DNA of 64,000 bases from JBCBSK01 sp965250105 (GCA_965250105.1 OZ252290.1:1984001-2048000), one strand, 5' to 3'. Shown: positions 26,503 to 37,726, counted from the first letter of the stretch. Notes: generated from the sequence alone by a model not told the origin. Translations and numbers: made by a program.

Positions 26503-28185
26503 TCACGCCGCGCGCACCTTGTCGATGAAGGCGCCGAACCGGCCGCGCAGATCCTCGGCCTGGGCGCCGAGCGTCTCGGCGGTGGTTTCGAGGTCGCGGC
26601 GCACCGTCTCGGTTTCCTCGGCCACGGCGCGGATATCGGCCACCGCGTCGCTGGCCGCGGCCGATGCCGTGGCGGCTTCCGAGGCGCTGCGCGCGATATC
26701 GGCCGTCGCCGCGCCCTGCTGTTCGGCCGAACTGGCGACCGAGGACGTCCTCTCGTTCAGCTCTTCGAGGCGGGCGCTGATCTTCGCGACACCGTCCAGC
26801 GACACGCCGGCGGTGCGTTGCAACTCGCCGATCTGCGAGCTGATCTGCTCGGTCGCCTTGCCGGTCTGTTCGGCGAGCGACTTCACCTCCGAGGCGACGA
26901 CCGCGAAGCCGCGCCCGGCCTCGCCGGCGCGCGCCGCCTCGATCGTGGCGTTGAGCGCCAGCAGATTGGTCTGTTCGGCGATGTCGCTGATCAGCGTCGT
27001 CACCGCGCTGATCTCGCCCAGCGCGCTGCCGAGCGCGTCCATCGCCTCATTGGTCGCGTTGGCCTCGCCCGCGGCCGAGCCGAGCAGCGACGCCGCCTGG
27101 GTGATCTGGGTCGCCACGTCGCGCACCGTCACTTCCAGTTCCTCCGCCGCGCCGGCGACCGTGCTGACGCTGCCGGACGCCTGGCTGGACGTGTCGGTCA
27201 CGGTCTGCACCACGGCGCCGGACCGGTCGGACACGGTCGACAGGGTGCGGATATGGCTGGTGAGGCTGTTCGACACATTGGCGATATCGTCGATCATGGC
27301 GAGGAAATTGGCTTCGAACTCGCCGGCCAGATTGGCCATCTCCTCGCGCCGCGCGGCCTGGCGGGCGGCGTCGGCATCGCGGTTTTGCGCTTCGAGGCGG
27401 CGGGTTTCGGCGAGGCTGGCGCGGAACACGTCGAGTGCCTTGGCCACCGAACCGACCTCGTCGCCGCGCTCGCGGAACGGAATGTCGATGTCGAGATCGC
27501 CATCGGCCAGCGTCCGGGTGGCCTCGGCGATGCGGCCGACCGGCCGTGCCAGCGTCTGGATCAGGAGAACCAACGCGCCGAAGGTCAGGACAATCACGAC
27601 CGCCGCGCCGACGATCAGCGAGGTCTGCATGATGTCGATGCTGCGCGCGCTTTCCGTCGCGGCCGCGTTGAGGCGCGCTTCGACCAGGCGGCGCAGTTCG
27701 AACAGGGCGGCGAGAACCGGCTGCTGCGCCGCCGTGGCGGCTCCGGTCACTTCCAGCGCGCGGGCGATGTCGACCGTGTCCGGCCGCTGCATCAGCGCGA
27801 CCTGACGCATGGTCATGTCGGCGTGCCACGTCTGATAGGCCGTTTCGATATCGGCCGCCTTGGCGGCGATGTTTTCCTCCGGCCGGTCGCGAAGCTGGGA
27901 AATCGCGCCCCGCACGACGGTGCTGGCATTTTCGATTTCCGATAGATAGCGAACATCGCCGGTCAGCATCAGAAGCGCCACCGCGCTGCGCTCGGCCTGA
28001 ACGGAACTGTCGAGAAGCCTGAGGGTCTGGTCGATCTGGCGGACGGACTTGTCGCTGGCGATCGCGCTGTCGACGGTGCTCGACTGCTGCCAGATGATGA
28101 AATAGCTCGCCGACACGGCGATGAGGATGAGCAGGAAGCTCAGGCTCAGCTTCGCGACGCCGCTGAGATGGGTCAGAACGCGCAT
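26503..28185 (-). CDS. Methyl-accepting chemotaxis protein
   Basis: A 560-residue transmembrane chemoreceptor. TM1 is at about residues 11-30 (LSLSFLLILIAVSASYFII), then a roughly 160-residue periplasmic helical sensor of four-helix-bundle type, TM2 (LIVGAAVVIVLTFGALVLLI), a HAMP domain and a long MA signalling hairpin whose tip is at about residues 400-440 (EQTNLLALNATIEAARAGEA, in part). No C-terminal CheR pentapeptide is visible. The ATG at 28185 has GGAGA 5 nt upstream; an alternative ATG at 28239 overlaps the stop of the preceding sensor gene by 4 nt and would add 18 residues. Confidence 0.93.
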   Translation of the reverse strand: MRVLTHLSGVAKLSLSFLLILIAVSASYFIIWQQSSTVDSAIASDKSVRQIDQTLRLLDSSVQAERSAVALLMLTGDVRYLSEIENASTVVRGAISQLRDRPEENIAAKAADIETAYQTWHADMTMRQVALMQRPDTVDIARALEVTGAATAAQQPVLAALFELRRLVEARLNAAATESARSIDIMQTSLIVGAAVVIVLTFGALVLLIQTLARPVGRIAEATRTLADGDLDIDIPFRERGDEVGSVAKALDVFRASLAETRRLEAQNRDADAARQAARREEMANLAGEFEANFLAMIDDIANVSNSLTSHIRTLSTVSDRSGAVVQTVTDTSSQASGSVSTVAGAAEELEVTVRDVATQITQAASLLGSAAGEANATNEAMDALGSALGEISAVTTLISDIAEQTNLLALNATIEAARAGEAGRGFAVVASEVKSLAEQTGKATEQISSQIGELQRTAGVSLDGVAKISARLEELNERTSSVASSAEQQGAATADIARSASEAATASAAASDAVADIRAVAEETETVRRDLETTAETLGAQAEDLRGRFGAFIDKVRAA

Positions 28186-28235
28186 GGCGGTCTCCGAGGT
28201 CTGGGGACGGATCTGGGTCGGGGCCTGTGGGGGGA

Positions 28236-28880
28236 TCATTCGGCGGGCGCGCGCGCGATCACGCGATTGTTCCGGCGCGCCAGTTCGGTGAGGTTGATCT
28301 CGAAGGTCGCCGCGCCGATCGCGGCACCGCTGTCGGGATCCTTGACCGTCAGATTGACCTGGGCGCGCCAGGTCGACGACCCGTCATGCCATTCGGCCGC
28401 GTCGATGAAGACCGCGTCGGGACCTTTCGGATAGGTCTCCTGGAACTTCGCCTCGTCGCCCTGCCAGTAGTCCGAGGTAATCGCGCTCTGGCCGACATTC
28501 AGCCCGTGGCGGTCGGTGATGAAGATCTCCCCGTAAAGCCCGAGCGCATCGGCCTGGACACGCAACAGATAGGTCGACAGGGGATTGGTCAGCGTCGCCG
28601 TGATCAGCGGCTTGACCGCGGCTTCCCGTTCGGCGCGCCAGGTCTGGTCGATGGCGTCGATATCGGCCTGCGACATCTCGGCATGGCGCTCGTTCTGCGC
28701 ATTGACGAGCAGCGCCACGATCTCGTTGTCGAGGACGTCGCGGATCTCCGCGACCATGTCCGGCGTGATATAGGCCGTCGCGGCCGGAACCGGTTCGGCG
28801 ACCGCCGCTTGCGGCAGTAGCGCCGTCTGCGACAGTAAAATGGTGCAAGACATGCCGAGACCGGCGAGTAGCTGACGCAT
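28236..28880 (-). CDS. Secreted single-Cache (PDC-like) sensor protein
   Basis: A 214-residue exported protein with signal peptide (LAGLGMSCTILLSQTALLPQ then AVAEP cleavage region) and no membrane anchor afterwards. The mature part has a long helix (MVAEIRDVLDNEIVALLVN) followed by GEIFITDRHGLNVGQS, SDYWQGDEAKFQE and the closing strand WRAQVNLTVKDPDSGAAIG (in part), which fits a PDC/single-Cache ligand-binding domain. It lies directly upstream of, and possibly coupled to, the MCP gene. The start at 28880 follows GGAGGGAGCG. The natural inference is a periplasmic ligand-binding partner for the chemoreceptor. Confidence 0.78.
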   Translation of the reverse strand: MRQLLAGLGMSCTILLSQTALLPQAAVAEPVPAATAYITPDMVAEIRDVLDNEIVALLVNAQNERHAEMSQADIDAIDQTWRAEREAAVKPLITATLTNPLSTYLLRVQADALGLYGEIFITDRHGLNVGQSAITSDYWQGDEAKFQETYPKGPDAVFIDAAEWHDGSSTWRAQVNLTVKDPDSGAAIGAATFEINLTELARRNNRVIARAPAE

Positions 28881-29181
28881 CGCTCCCTCCAAGGCTGGCC
28901 CGGCGTGCTTCGTCTCGCACCCATCGGCCGTCAGTGACGCATGGCGGGTAGGATTGGTGCCGTATGCTGATAACTCGTTAAAATACCGATGTTTTGCCCG
29001 ATCAGGCCTAAAAATACATCCATCAGGTGTGTGAATTTTGATTTCTCTATCAGAAAGCGTGAATATCCGCCATGAACCCCGCCGGACCATGGCCGGAAAA
29101 GGCCACTTCCGTTTCGTCCGCCGACGAGGCATGATTTCGCATTTGCGAAATGGATAATCGATCCAGAGGCTCTGCTACGCC
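28881..29181. promoter_or_regulatory. Divergent promoter region with palindromic operator before ecm
   Basis: This 301-bp gap has no gene. It has an AT-rich centre (about 28965-29055), suitable for divergent promoters to the sensor/MCP genes and to ecm. ATTTCGCATTTGCGAAAT at 29134-29151 is a perfect 18-bp palindrome (two 8-bp arms, 2-bp spacer) ending 30 bp before the ecm ATG. A near-identical site precedes hbd. Confidence 0.6.
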
Positions 29182-31164
<1,983 letters not shown>

Positions 31165-31308
31165 TCCGCCAACGATCTGAGAGCAAGAGAGCTTCGAATC
31201 CGGTCGGAAGCCCTCGGCGGCGGACGTTCTCGCGCCGTCACCCCCGGGCTTGTCGGGGGGCAGGGTCAAGGGCAAGGGCCTTTGGCGCTCGACGGTTGGA
31301 TTGCCGGT

Positions 31309-31950
31309 TCAGCGCTGGCCGAACAGAAGCTTCAGTCCGCCGGCACAGAAGACGAGCGCCGCCGCACTATCGATCCAGCGCCGCAGGCCGGCATAGATGC
31401 CGATCATCCGCCGTGTCGAAAAGGCCAGCGCGTAGCCGCCGAAGATGCAGATGCCCATCAGCCAGCAGCCGAGCACGACGAGAAACGGCGCGGCCGGCGG
31501 CGATTGCGCCGTCACCCCGATCGAGATGATCGCGAGCCACACGAAGATCGCCTTCGGATTGGTCAGATGGATCGCCAGGCCGAGCGCGAAATAGCCAAGC
31601 CCCCGCCGGCTCCCGGCATCGGTCATCGGCAGCGTCGTGGGCGGCCGCAGGGCCGATCTGAGCGACCGCAGCGCGAGCCACAGAAGATAGAGACCGCCAA
31701 GGATCCGCACGATCTCCATGAGCCCGCCATAGCGCGCCAGGAAGGCCGACAGGCCAAGCGCCGCCAACACGCCCCAGGTCAGCGAGCCGAGCACCACGCC
31801 CGCGGCGAGCTGCACGCCGGCGCGGCGGCCATGGCGCATCGAGGTGGCCATGATCATCACATTCGCCGGCCCCGGGCTGATCGTGCCGATCACATAGGCG
31901 GCATAGGCCGCCAGAAGCTGCGGCAGATAGTCGGCGACATCCGGCATCAT
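31309..31950 (-). CDS. LysE family amino-acid exporter
   Basis: A 213-residue membrane protein with six helices of the LysE/RhtB type. The N-terminal motif GTISPGPANVMIMATS and the downstream GLAIHLTNPKAIFVWLAI are diagnostic. It exports an amino acid or analogue. The start at 31950 has AGGAG 7 nt upstream; an adjacent ATG at 31947 is possible. An earlier upstream start would run into the palindromic repeat at 32016-32050. The stop is 144 bp from the converging ecm stop, with a GGGCTTGTC repeat between. Confidence 0.9.
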   Translation of the reverse strand: MMPDVADYLPQLLAAYAAYVIGTISPGPANVMIMATSMRHGRRAGVQLAAGVVLGSLTWGVLAALGLSAFLARYGGLMEIVRILGGLYLLWLALRSLRSALRPPTTLPMTDAGSRRGLGYFALGLAIHLTNPKAIFVWLAIISIGVTAQSPPAAPFLVVLGCWLMGICIFGGYALAFSTRRMIGIYAGLRRWIDSAAALVFCAGGLKLLFGQR

Positions 31951-32015
31951 GGGGCGCTCCTGGGCTCGTTCACGTTTGGGCGTCGGCGTTTGGCGGGCGT
32001 TCTTGTTGGCGTGTC

Positions 32016-32050
32016 GTCGCCCACGAGGCTTGTCCCGGAGGGCAGGGCTA
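32016..32050. repeat. GGCTTGTCCCGG-type palindromic repeat
   Basis: Contains AGGCTTGTCCCGGAGGGC and is followed to about 32100 by GGCCGGGACACGTCCGGGC. Related cores sit at 31237-31260 and, inverted, at 3768-3790. It belongs to the short palindromes common in rhizobial intergenic DNA. Confidence 0.5.
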
Positions 32051-32153
32051 CGGCGCGCCCCGCCCGATGGCCGGGACACGTCCGGGCAATGACACGCCAA
32101 GGATCGGATGCTTCAGCCTAGAATGAAAGACGTCCAAAAACAGCTTCCCGGCG

Positions 32154-33542
32154 GTGGCGATAGAGCTCGACGGTGACCGCCGCCGAAACCCGTCATTTGC
32201 CACGATCGCCACCGCATGTCATGCACGGGCGTCGTGCCATGCCCGGGACTGTTGGAGCCGACCGCTGGCCAAGATCCTCATCCTGACATTCGGTTCGCGC
32301 GGCGACGTGCAGCCCTATGTGGCGCTCGGCGCGGCCCTCAAGGCGCGGGGTCACGCGGTTACGTTGTCGACCAGCCCGACCTTCGATGATCTGATCGGCC
32401 GATTCGGACTCGCGCCCGCGCCGCTTTCCGTCGATGTCCAGGACATGATGCGGATGCCGGAGGTCAAGGCGGCCATGGCGTCGGTGCGCGGCTGGCTCAA
32501 GGCGTTCCGCGTGACGCAGGACCTCATGCGGCGCCAGCTCGACGACATGTGGACGGTGGCGCGGGACGTCGCGCCCGACATCATCGTCTACCATCCCAAG
32601 GCCTTCGTCGCGCCCTATCTGGCGCGCGCGCTCGGTGCCGTGGCGATCCCGAGCTTCCTGCAGCCGGCCTATGTGCCGACCGGTGCGTTTCCGTTCCCGC
32701 TGCTGAGCCTGCCGACCCTCGGCGCCATCGGCAACCGGCTGAGCGGACAGGTCATGACCGCCCTGATGCGGTTCGGCTATGATCGGCTGTTGCGCCAATG
32801 GCTGCCGCGGCATGGCGAGATCGCGGCCCGGCCGTGGCTTGACGCTTTGTCCGGCTATCATCCGGCCGGCGCCGTCGTGCCGCGCCTCCATGCCCATAGC
32901 GCCCATCTGGTGCCCAAGCCCGGCGACTGGACGGCGCGGGATCATATCACGGGTTACTGGTTCCTGCCGCGCGACGATGCCTGGCAACCGCCGGCCGATC
33001 TGGCGGCGTTCCTCTCCGCAGGTCCTCCGCCGGTCTATGTCGGTTTCGGCAGCATGCCCGATGTCGACGACGGGCGAGCGGCCGCCACCGTGATCGCCGC
33101 GCTCGGATGCTTGAAGAGACGCGCGGTGATGGCGCGCGGCTGGGGCGCGCTGGCCGATGCGGCGGCGTCGGATCATATCCACATCATCGACCAGGCCCCG
33201 CATGATGGCCTTTTTCCGCGCTGCGCGGGCGTCATGCACCATGGCGGCGCCGGCACCACCCATGAGGGGCTGCGTTGGGGCCGGCCGAGCCTGATCTGCC
33301 CGGTCTTCGGCGATCAGCCCTTCTGGGGTCGTGTCGTCGCCGGCACGGGCGCTGGCCCCGCGCCCCTGCCATTGAGACGTCTGACCGAAGATGGCGTTGC
33401 CGCCGCGCTGGCCGCCCTGGCATCCGATGCCGTGCGCGCGGCGGCCGAACGGGTCGGAGCGGGGATACGGGCCGAGCGCGGGGCGGATCTTGCCGCGGAG
33501 ATCGTCGAAGCCGAGATCGTCGAGCGGCGTGTCGTCGACTAG
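32154..33542 (+). CDS. UGT/GT1-type glycosyltransferase
   Basis: A glycosyltransferase of the GT1/GT28-like (sterol- or macrolide-glucosyltransferase) group. Homology begins at KILILTFGSRGDVQPYVALG; the C-terminal domain has YVGFGSM, IIDQAPHDGLFPRCAGVMHH and HHGGAGTTHEGLRWGRPSL (in parts), the sugar-nucleotide-binding block. The listed start is a GTG at 32154 (462 aa), but no ribosome site precedes it and the first 37 residues are not family-like. A CTG at 32265, seven nt after GGAG, would begin exactly at the homologous region (425 aa). The acceptor is unknown, perhaps a lipid. Confidence 0.8.
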   Translation: MAIELDGDRRRNPSFATIATACHARASCHARDCWSRPLAKILILTFGSRGDVQPYVALGAALKARGHAVTLSTSPTFDDLIGRFGLAPAPLSVDVQDMMRMPEVKAAMASVRGWLKAFRVTQDLMRRQLDDMWTVARDVAPDIIVYHPKAFVAPYLARALGAVAIPSFLQPAYVPTGAFPFPLLSLPTLGAIGNRLSGQVMTALMRFGYDRLLRQWLPRHGEIAARPWLDALSGYHPAGAVVPRLHAHSAHLVPKPGDWTARDHITGYWFLPRDDAWQPPADLAAFLSAGPPPVYVGFGSMPDVDDGRAAATVIAALGCLKRRAVMARGWGALADAAASDHIHIIDQAPHDGLFPRCAGVMHHGGAGTTHEGLRWGRPSLICPVFGDQPFWGRVVAGTGAGPAPLPLRRLTEDGVAAALAALASDAVRAAAERVGAGIRAERGADLAAEIVEAEIVERRVVD

Positions 33543-33580
33543 GTTCTGTCGACAGTCGGGTCCCGGTCGCCTTTATCGGG

Positions 33581-34798
33581 CTATCCGGCGAGGCGGCCGT
33601 CCTTGTCGGCGAGGGCGCGACCGAGGGCCATATGCAGCGCCGCGACCGAAACCGGCTTTTCCAGGAAGCCGTCGAACACGGCCATGTCCGTTTCCGGCCG
33701 CCGGCCGCCGCGATGGGCGCTGACCGACAGGATGGTCAGGCCCGCGCCATGCGCATCGCGCAGATGCCGCGCCGCATCGACGCCGTCGAGGCCGGGCATT
33801 TCGAGATCCATCAGCACCGCGTCGATCGTTTCGCCGGCGGCGATCGTCAGCGCGGCGTGGCCGCTCTCGGCTTCGAGAACCCGATAGCCGAGCTTGTCGA
33901 GAATGGCGTTGAGGAGATAGCGGTTGGTCTTGTTGTCGTCGACGACCAGCACCGTATGGCGCCCGCCAGACGGCGCCGGCATTGGCGTCGCGGCCGCTTC
34001 CGCCTGCGGTGTTGTCGCGCCAGCCTCCGCCGCGTCGCTGTCCCGCCAGAGCGGGCAGACCAGGCCGACGACGAAGCGGGCGCCGCCGCCCGGCGCGTCC
34101 TCGACCCGGATCGTGCCGCCGAGTGCCGCGACCTTTCGCTTGACGATCCTGAGGCCGATCCCCGCGCCATGCACCGACGCATCGTGTACCGGACGTTCGG
34201 ACAGCTGAAACAGGAACGGCCGCACCGCTTCCGGAATGCCCGGGCCGGTATCCTCGACGGCGATGCGAATGACCATATCGTGCCCGCCGGCGGCCGGTTC
34301 GGCATCGATCAGCAGGCGGACCTCGCCCTCGGCGGTGTATTTCAGCGCATTGTCCATCAGATTGCCGATGGTCTGGCCGAGCGCCACGCTGTCGATCCGG
34401 ATCGGCAGGTCGTCGGGGATGTTGAAGCGGGTGACATAGCCGAGCCCGGCCTGTTTGGCGCGGGCGCGCTGCACCCGGCTGATGCGGCCGGCGAGCCGGG
34501 TCAGGTCGACCTGGTCGAGGAGTTTGGGATCGCGGCAGCTGGCTGGCACGCCGGCGGCGGCGTCGAGCAGCCGGTCGGTCAGCCTGACCAGCTGTTTCGC
34601 GGTGGTTGCGAGGGCCGCGATGTCCTTGCGCTGTTCGTCGGAGAGGTCGCCGTCCAGGACGTGATCGGCAAGCGCCGCGATCGCGGCGATCGGTCCGCGC
34701 AATTCATGGCCCGCGACCGCCCAGGGCGAGGGATAGGCGGACGGCGTGGCGTCTCGGTCGTCGGCGTCGGCATTCTTGCCCCATCCGCCGTCGCTCAT
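33581..34798 (-). CDS. Soluble hybrid histidine kinase with receiver domain
   Basis: A 405-residue protein with no transmembrane or sensor domain. Residues 28-90 are a HisKA helix pair with phospho-accepting His in AGHELRGPI; the ATPase domain has N-box NLMDNALKY, G1 DTGPGIP and G2 GAGIGLRIVK; a C-terminal receiver (about 275-395) has LVVDDNKTNR, the phospho-Asp in LMDLEMPGLDG and the Lys in EKPVS. It probably takes input through its short N-terminus or a partner. The target is unknown. No response-regulator gene adjoins. Confidence 0.9.
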   Translation of the reverse strand: MSDGGWGKNADADDRDATPSAYPSPWAVAGHELRGPIAAIAALADHVLDGDLSDEQRKDIAALATTAKQLVRLTDRLLDAAAGVPASCRDPKLLDQVDLTRLAGRISRVQRARAKQAGLGYVTRFNIPDDLPIRIDSVALGQTIGNLMDNALKYTAEGEVRLLIDAEPAAGGHDMVIRIAVEDTGPGIPEAVRPFLFQLSERPVHDASVHGAGIGLRIVKRKVAALGGTIRVEDAPGGGARFVVGLVCPLWRDSDAAEAGATTPQAEAAATPMPAPSGGRHTVLVVDDNKTNRYLLNAILDKLGYRVLEAESGHAALTIAAGETIDAVLMDLEMPGLDGVDAARHLRDAHGAGLTILSVSAHRGGRRPETDMAVFDGFLEKPVSVAALHMALGRALADKDGRLAG

Positions 34799-35040
34799 CG
34801 GTCACGCTCCCATATGGCTAACGGCTTCCGCCGCCGGATCGGCCGGGCGGCGGAAGCCGTTGCCTCCCTGTTCGTTGACAAAGACGATAGCGGGGCGCGT
34901 CCTAACAGGTCGTCAACCGGCATGCTTGACGGCGCTTAACCTGAAGGAAGTCTTTAGGCCGCCGCGACCTCAAATCCCGCATATCGGCTGTTCGGCCCGG
35001 CCCCTTGTTCGCGCCGCGCAAAGGCTCTACCCCGGATGGC

Positions 35041-35991
35041 ATGGGGTTGGTCGCCGGCATCATCGTCCCCGTCTTCGGGCTCATCGCGATCGGGTTTCTC
35101 GCCGTGCGCGTCCGGCTTCTGCCGCACAGCGCCGCCGACGGCATGAGCGCGTTCATGTACAAGATCGCCGTGCCGGTGCTGGTGTTTCGCGCCATGGCCG
35201 AGGCCGATTTCCCCGCCCGGCCCGATTTCGGCTTCTGGGCGGCCTATTTCATCGGCGTCGCCGCCGCCTGGAGCGTCGCCGAGATCTATGCCCGGCATCG
35301 CGGGCTGGCCGGTCCCGAGGCGATTCTGACAGGGGTTTCGGCGAGCTTCTCCAATACCGCCCTCGTCGGCATCGGGCTCGTGGCGCAGGCCTTCGGCGAT
35401 GCCGGCCTGGTGCCGCTCTTCCTGCTCATCGCGATCCATCTGCCGCTCCTTGCCTTCGTCATCACGCTGCGGCTCGAAGGCCGGCAGGGCAATGTCGGTC
35501 AGGTCCTGCTGAAGACCGGCTACGGGCTCGTCACCAATCCGATCATCATCGGCATCGCGGCCGGCACCGCCGCCAATCTGGCCGGTATCGGCGTGCCGGA
35601 CCTGGCGCGCCCGCTGGTCGATCCGATCGCGGCCTCGGCCGTGCCGGTCGCCCTGATCACCGCCGGCGCCAGCCTCTCGGCCTATCTGTCGGAAGGCGTC
35701 AGCCGTCCAGTCCTGGTGGCCATCGCCGCCAAGCTCCTGGTGCTGCCGGCTGTCGTCTGGGTCATGGCGTTCCATGTCTTCGCCTTGCCGCCGCTCTGGG
35801 CCCAGGTCGCGGTCCTGGCGGCGGCCGCCCCGACCGGCATCAACGCCTATCTCTTCGCGCTGCCCTATCCCAGGGCCGTGCCGCTGGCCTCGGGGGCGGT
35901 GGCCTTTTCGGCCTTGGCGTCGGTGGTGACGATCAGCCTGTGGATCGCGCTTTTGGCGTCACAGGGGGCGGTGTTCCGGGTCGGCCCGTAG
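35041..35991 (+). CDS. AEC family transporter (auxin efflux carrier type)
   Basis: A 316-residue protein of about ten helices. GLVAGIIVPVFGLIAIGFLA forms the first helix, SASFSNTALVGIGL is the conserved mid-region helix with the family N/T, and AAAAPTGINAYLFA is the C-terminal signature. These secondary carriers move auxin-like, malate or other anionic metabolites; the substrate is unknown. The ATG at 35041 is preferred over an upstream TTG at 35005. Confidence 0.87.
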   Translation: MGLVAGIIVPVFGLIAIGFLAVRVRLLPHSAADGMSAFMYKIAVPVLVFRAMAEADFPARPDFGFWAAYFIGVAAAWSVAEIYARHRGLAGPEAILTGVSASFSNTALVGIGLVAQAFGDAGLVPLFLLIAIHLPLLAFVITLRLEGRQGNVGQVLLKTGYGLVTNPIIIGIAAGTAANLAGIGVPDLARPLVDPIAASAVPVALITAGASLSAYLSEGVSRPVLVAIAAKLLVLPAVVWVMAFHVFALPPLWAQVAVLAAAAPTGINAYLFALPYPRAVPLASGAVAFSALASVVTISLWIALLASQGAVFRVGP

Positions 35992-36007
35992 CGCCATGCC
36001 GGTGCGG

Positions 36008-36868
36008 TCACAACCCGATCCGCCGGCGCACATCCCCAGGCCCCCAACCAGTCTCGCGCAGCGCGCGCAGCGATGTGTCGCGGTCCGATTTCGACAGCTT
36101 GCGCCCGGCCGCATCGAGAATGAGCGCATGATGCCAGTAGCGCGGCGCGGCAAAGCCGAACAATTCCTGCAGCAGCCGATGCAGCGCGGTGGCCGGATAG
36201 AGGTCATGTCCGCGCACCACATGCGTGACGCCCTGGAGCGCGTCGTCGACGACCGCGGCGAGATGATAGCTCGCCGGCGTCTCCTTGCGGACCAGGACGG
36301 TATCGCCCCAGACGGCGGCATCGGCGGTGACCGTGCGGCCGCCCTCGTCCCAGCTCAGCGGCTTCCGTCCGCCAACCACAGCCAGGGCGCGCGCCATGTG
36401 AAGCCTAAGCGCGGTCGGGCTGCCGTCGGTCCAGCTAGATGTTGGCAGGTTTCCGTGCGGGCGGTGCGTGCCGGGATAGAGGATCGCCCCATCGGGATCG
36501 CGCGGCCAGTCCGCGCGCCCTGAAACGGCGCGGGCGATATCGCCACGCGAACAGGGGCAGGGATAGACCAGCCCGCGCGCGGACAATTTGTCGGCATGCG
36601 CCTTGTACAGCGCGAAGCGGTCGGATTGAAACAGCGGCGCCTCGTCCCAGCTCAGCCCGAGCCAGGCGAGATCCTCGAGGATCGCCTCGGCGTGCTGGTA
36701 GGTGCAGCGCGCGGTGTCGATATCCTCGAAGCGGATGAGGAAGCGGCCGCCAAGCGCCCGCGCCCGGTCGTGGCACAGAATGGCCGAATAGGCATGGCCA
36801 AGATGCAGCGCGCCATTCGGGCTCGGCGCGAAGCGGAAGACGGGCTGTCCGGTGTCGCGATCCGTCAT
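36008..36868 (-). CDS. gluQRS: Glutamyl-Q tRNA(Asp) synthetase
   Basis: A 286-residue GluRS paralogue lacking the anticodon-binding domain. It attaches glutamate to queuosine in the tRNA-Asp anticodon. RFAPSPNGALHLGHAY holds the HIGH-type motif, YPCPCSRGDIA includes zinc-ligand cysteines, and GRKLSKSDRD is the KMSKS loop. Length is typical of truncated GluQRS. It converges with the AEC carrier and is divergent from the glycosylase gene. Confidence 0.95.
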   Translation of the reverse strand: MTDRDTGQPVFRFAPSPNGALHLGHAYSAILCHDRARALGGRFLIRFEDIDTARCTYQHAEAILEDLAWLGLSWDEAPLFQSDRFALYKAHADKLSARGLVYPCPCSRGDIARAVSGRADWPRDPDGAILYPGTHRPHGNLPTSSWTDGSPTALRLHMARALAVVGGRKPLSWDEGGRTVTADAAVWGDTVLVRKETPASYHLAAVVDDALQGVTHVVRGHDLYPATALHRLLQELFGFAAPRYWHHALILDAAGRKLSKSDRDTSLRALRETGWGPGDVRRRIGL

Positions 36869-36969
36869 TCGATCCGGCTCATCTTGCGGGCCTGTCTTGC
36901 GGCCCGCGCCGTTCCGCGCAAGGCTCGCCGCCCAACAGCACTCAACCTTTGCATGGAGCCAGGCCCGCC

Positions 36970-37623
36970 ATGGCCCGCCTCGACACCAATCGCGACATTG
37001 GCCGCTCGCTCGACGCCCTGGCCGCGACGGAGCCGCGCTTCATCGCCATCCGCGAACGCGCCGGCACGCCGCTCTTGCGACAGGGGCGGCCGGGTTTTGC
37101 CGGCATCGCCGAGATCATCGTGTCGCAGCAGGTGTCGTCGCGCGCCGCCGATGCGATCTGGGCCAAGGTGACGCGTGGCCTGCCCGCCGTCACCGCCGAG
37201 GCGGTGGCCGGGACCGCGTTCGAGGAGCTCCAGGCGCTCGGCCTGTCGCGGCCCAAGGTGCGCGCGCTGAAGGCTCTGTCCGAGGCGGTGCTGGCCGGCG
37301 ATGTTGGTATCGAGGCACTGGCCGACATGCCCGCCGACGCCGCCCATGACAGTCTCGTCGCGGTCAAGGGCATCGGTCCATGGACGGCGAACATCTATCT
37401 TCTGTTCTGCCTCGGCCATCGTGATGCCTGGCCGGCCGGCGATCTCGCCATCCAGGAAGCAATTCGCGTCGGCTTCGACCTCGCCGACCGTCCCGACCAG
37501 AAGGGCGCGGTGGCGATCGCCGAGGACTGGCGGCCGCATCGCGGGGCCGCGGCGCATCTTCTGTGGGCCTATTATCATCGGCTGAAGGACCGCGAGGCGA
37601 TGGCGATTCGCAGCGAGATCTGA
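36970..37623 (+). CDS. DNA-3-methyladenine glycosylase (AlkA-like)
   Basis: A 217-residue HhH-GPD base-excision enzyme. EIIVSQQVSSRAADAIW is the conserved helix, the helix-hairpin-helix is VKGIGPWTANIYLL, and the catalytic Asp is in PAGDLAIQEA. It lacks the N-terminal beta domain of E. coli AlkA and matches the shorter AlkA/MagIII-like forms. It removes alkylated purines. The ATG at 36970 is used; an in-frame TTG at 36949 would add 7 residues. The 217 bp after it hold several palindromes. Confidence 0.92.
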   Translation: MARLDTNRDIGRSLDALAATEPRFIAIRERAGTPLLRQGRPGFAGIAEIIVSQQVSSRAADAIWAKVTRGLPAVTAEAVAGTAFEELQALGLSRPKVRALKALSEAVLAGDVGIEALADMPADAAHDSLVAVKGIGPWTANIYLLFCLGHRDAWPAGDLAIQEAIRVGFDLADRPDQKGAVAIAEDWRPHRGAAAHLLWAYYHRLKDREAMAIRSEI

Positions 37624-37726
37624 GGGTTTGGCGCAACAGGTGCGCAAGGCTGACGAGAACCGGAACGCCGATGCCGCGGTGCGGCGAATAATGCCCGTCA
37701 TCGGGCCCGCTCTTCACAAAGCTGAC

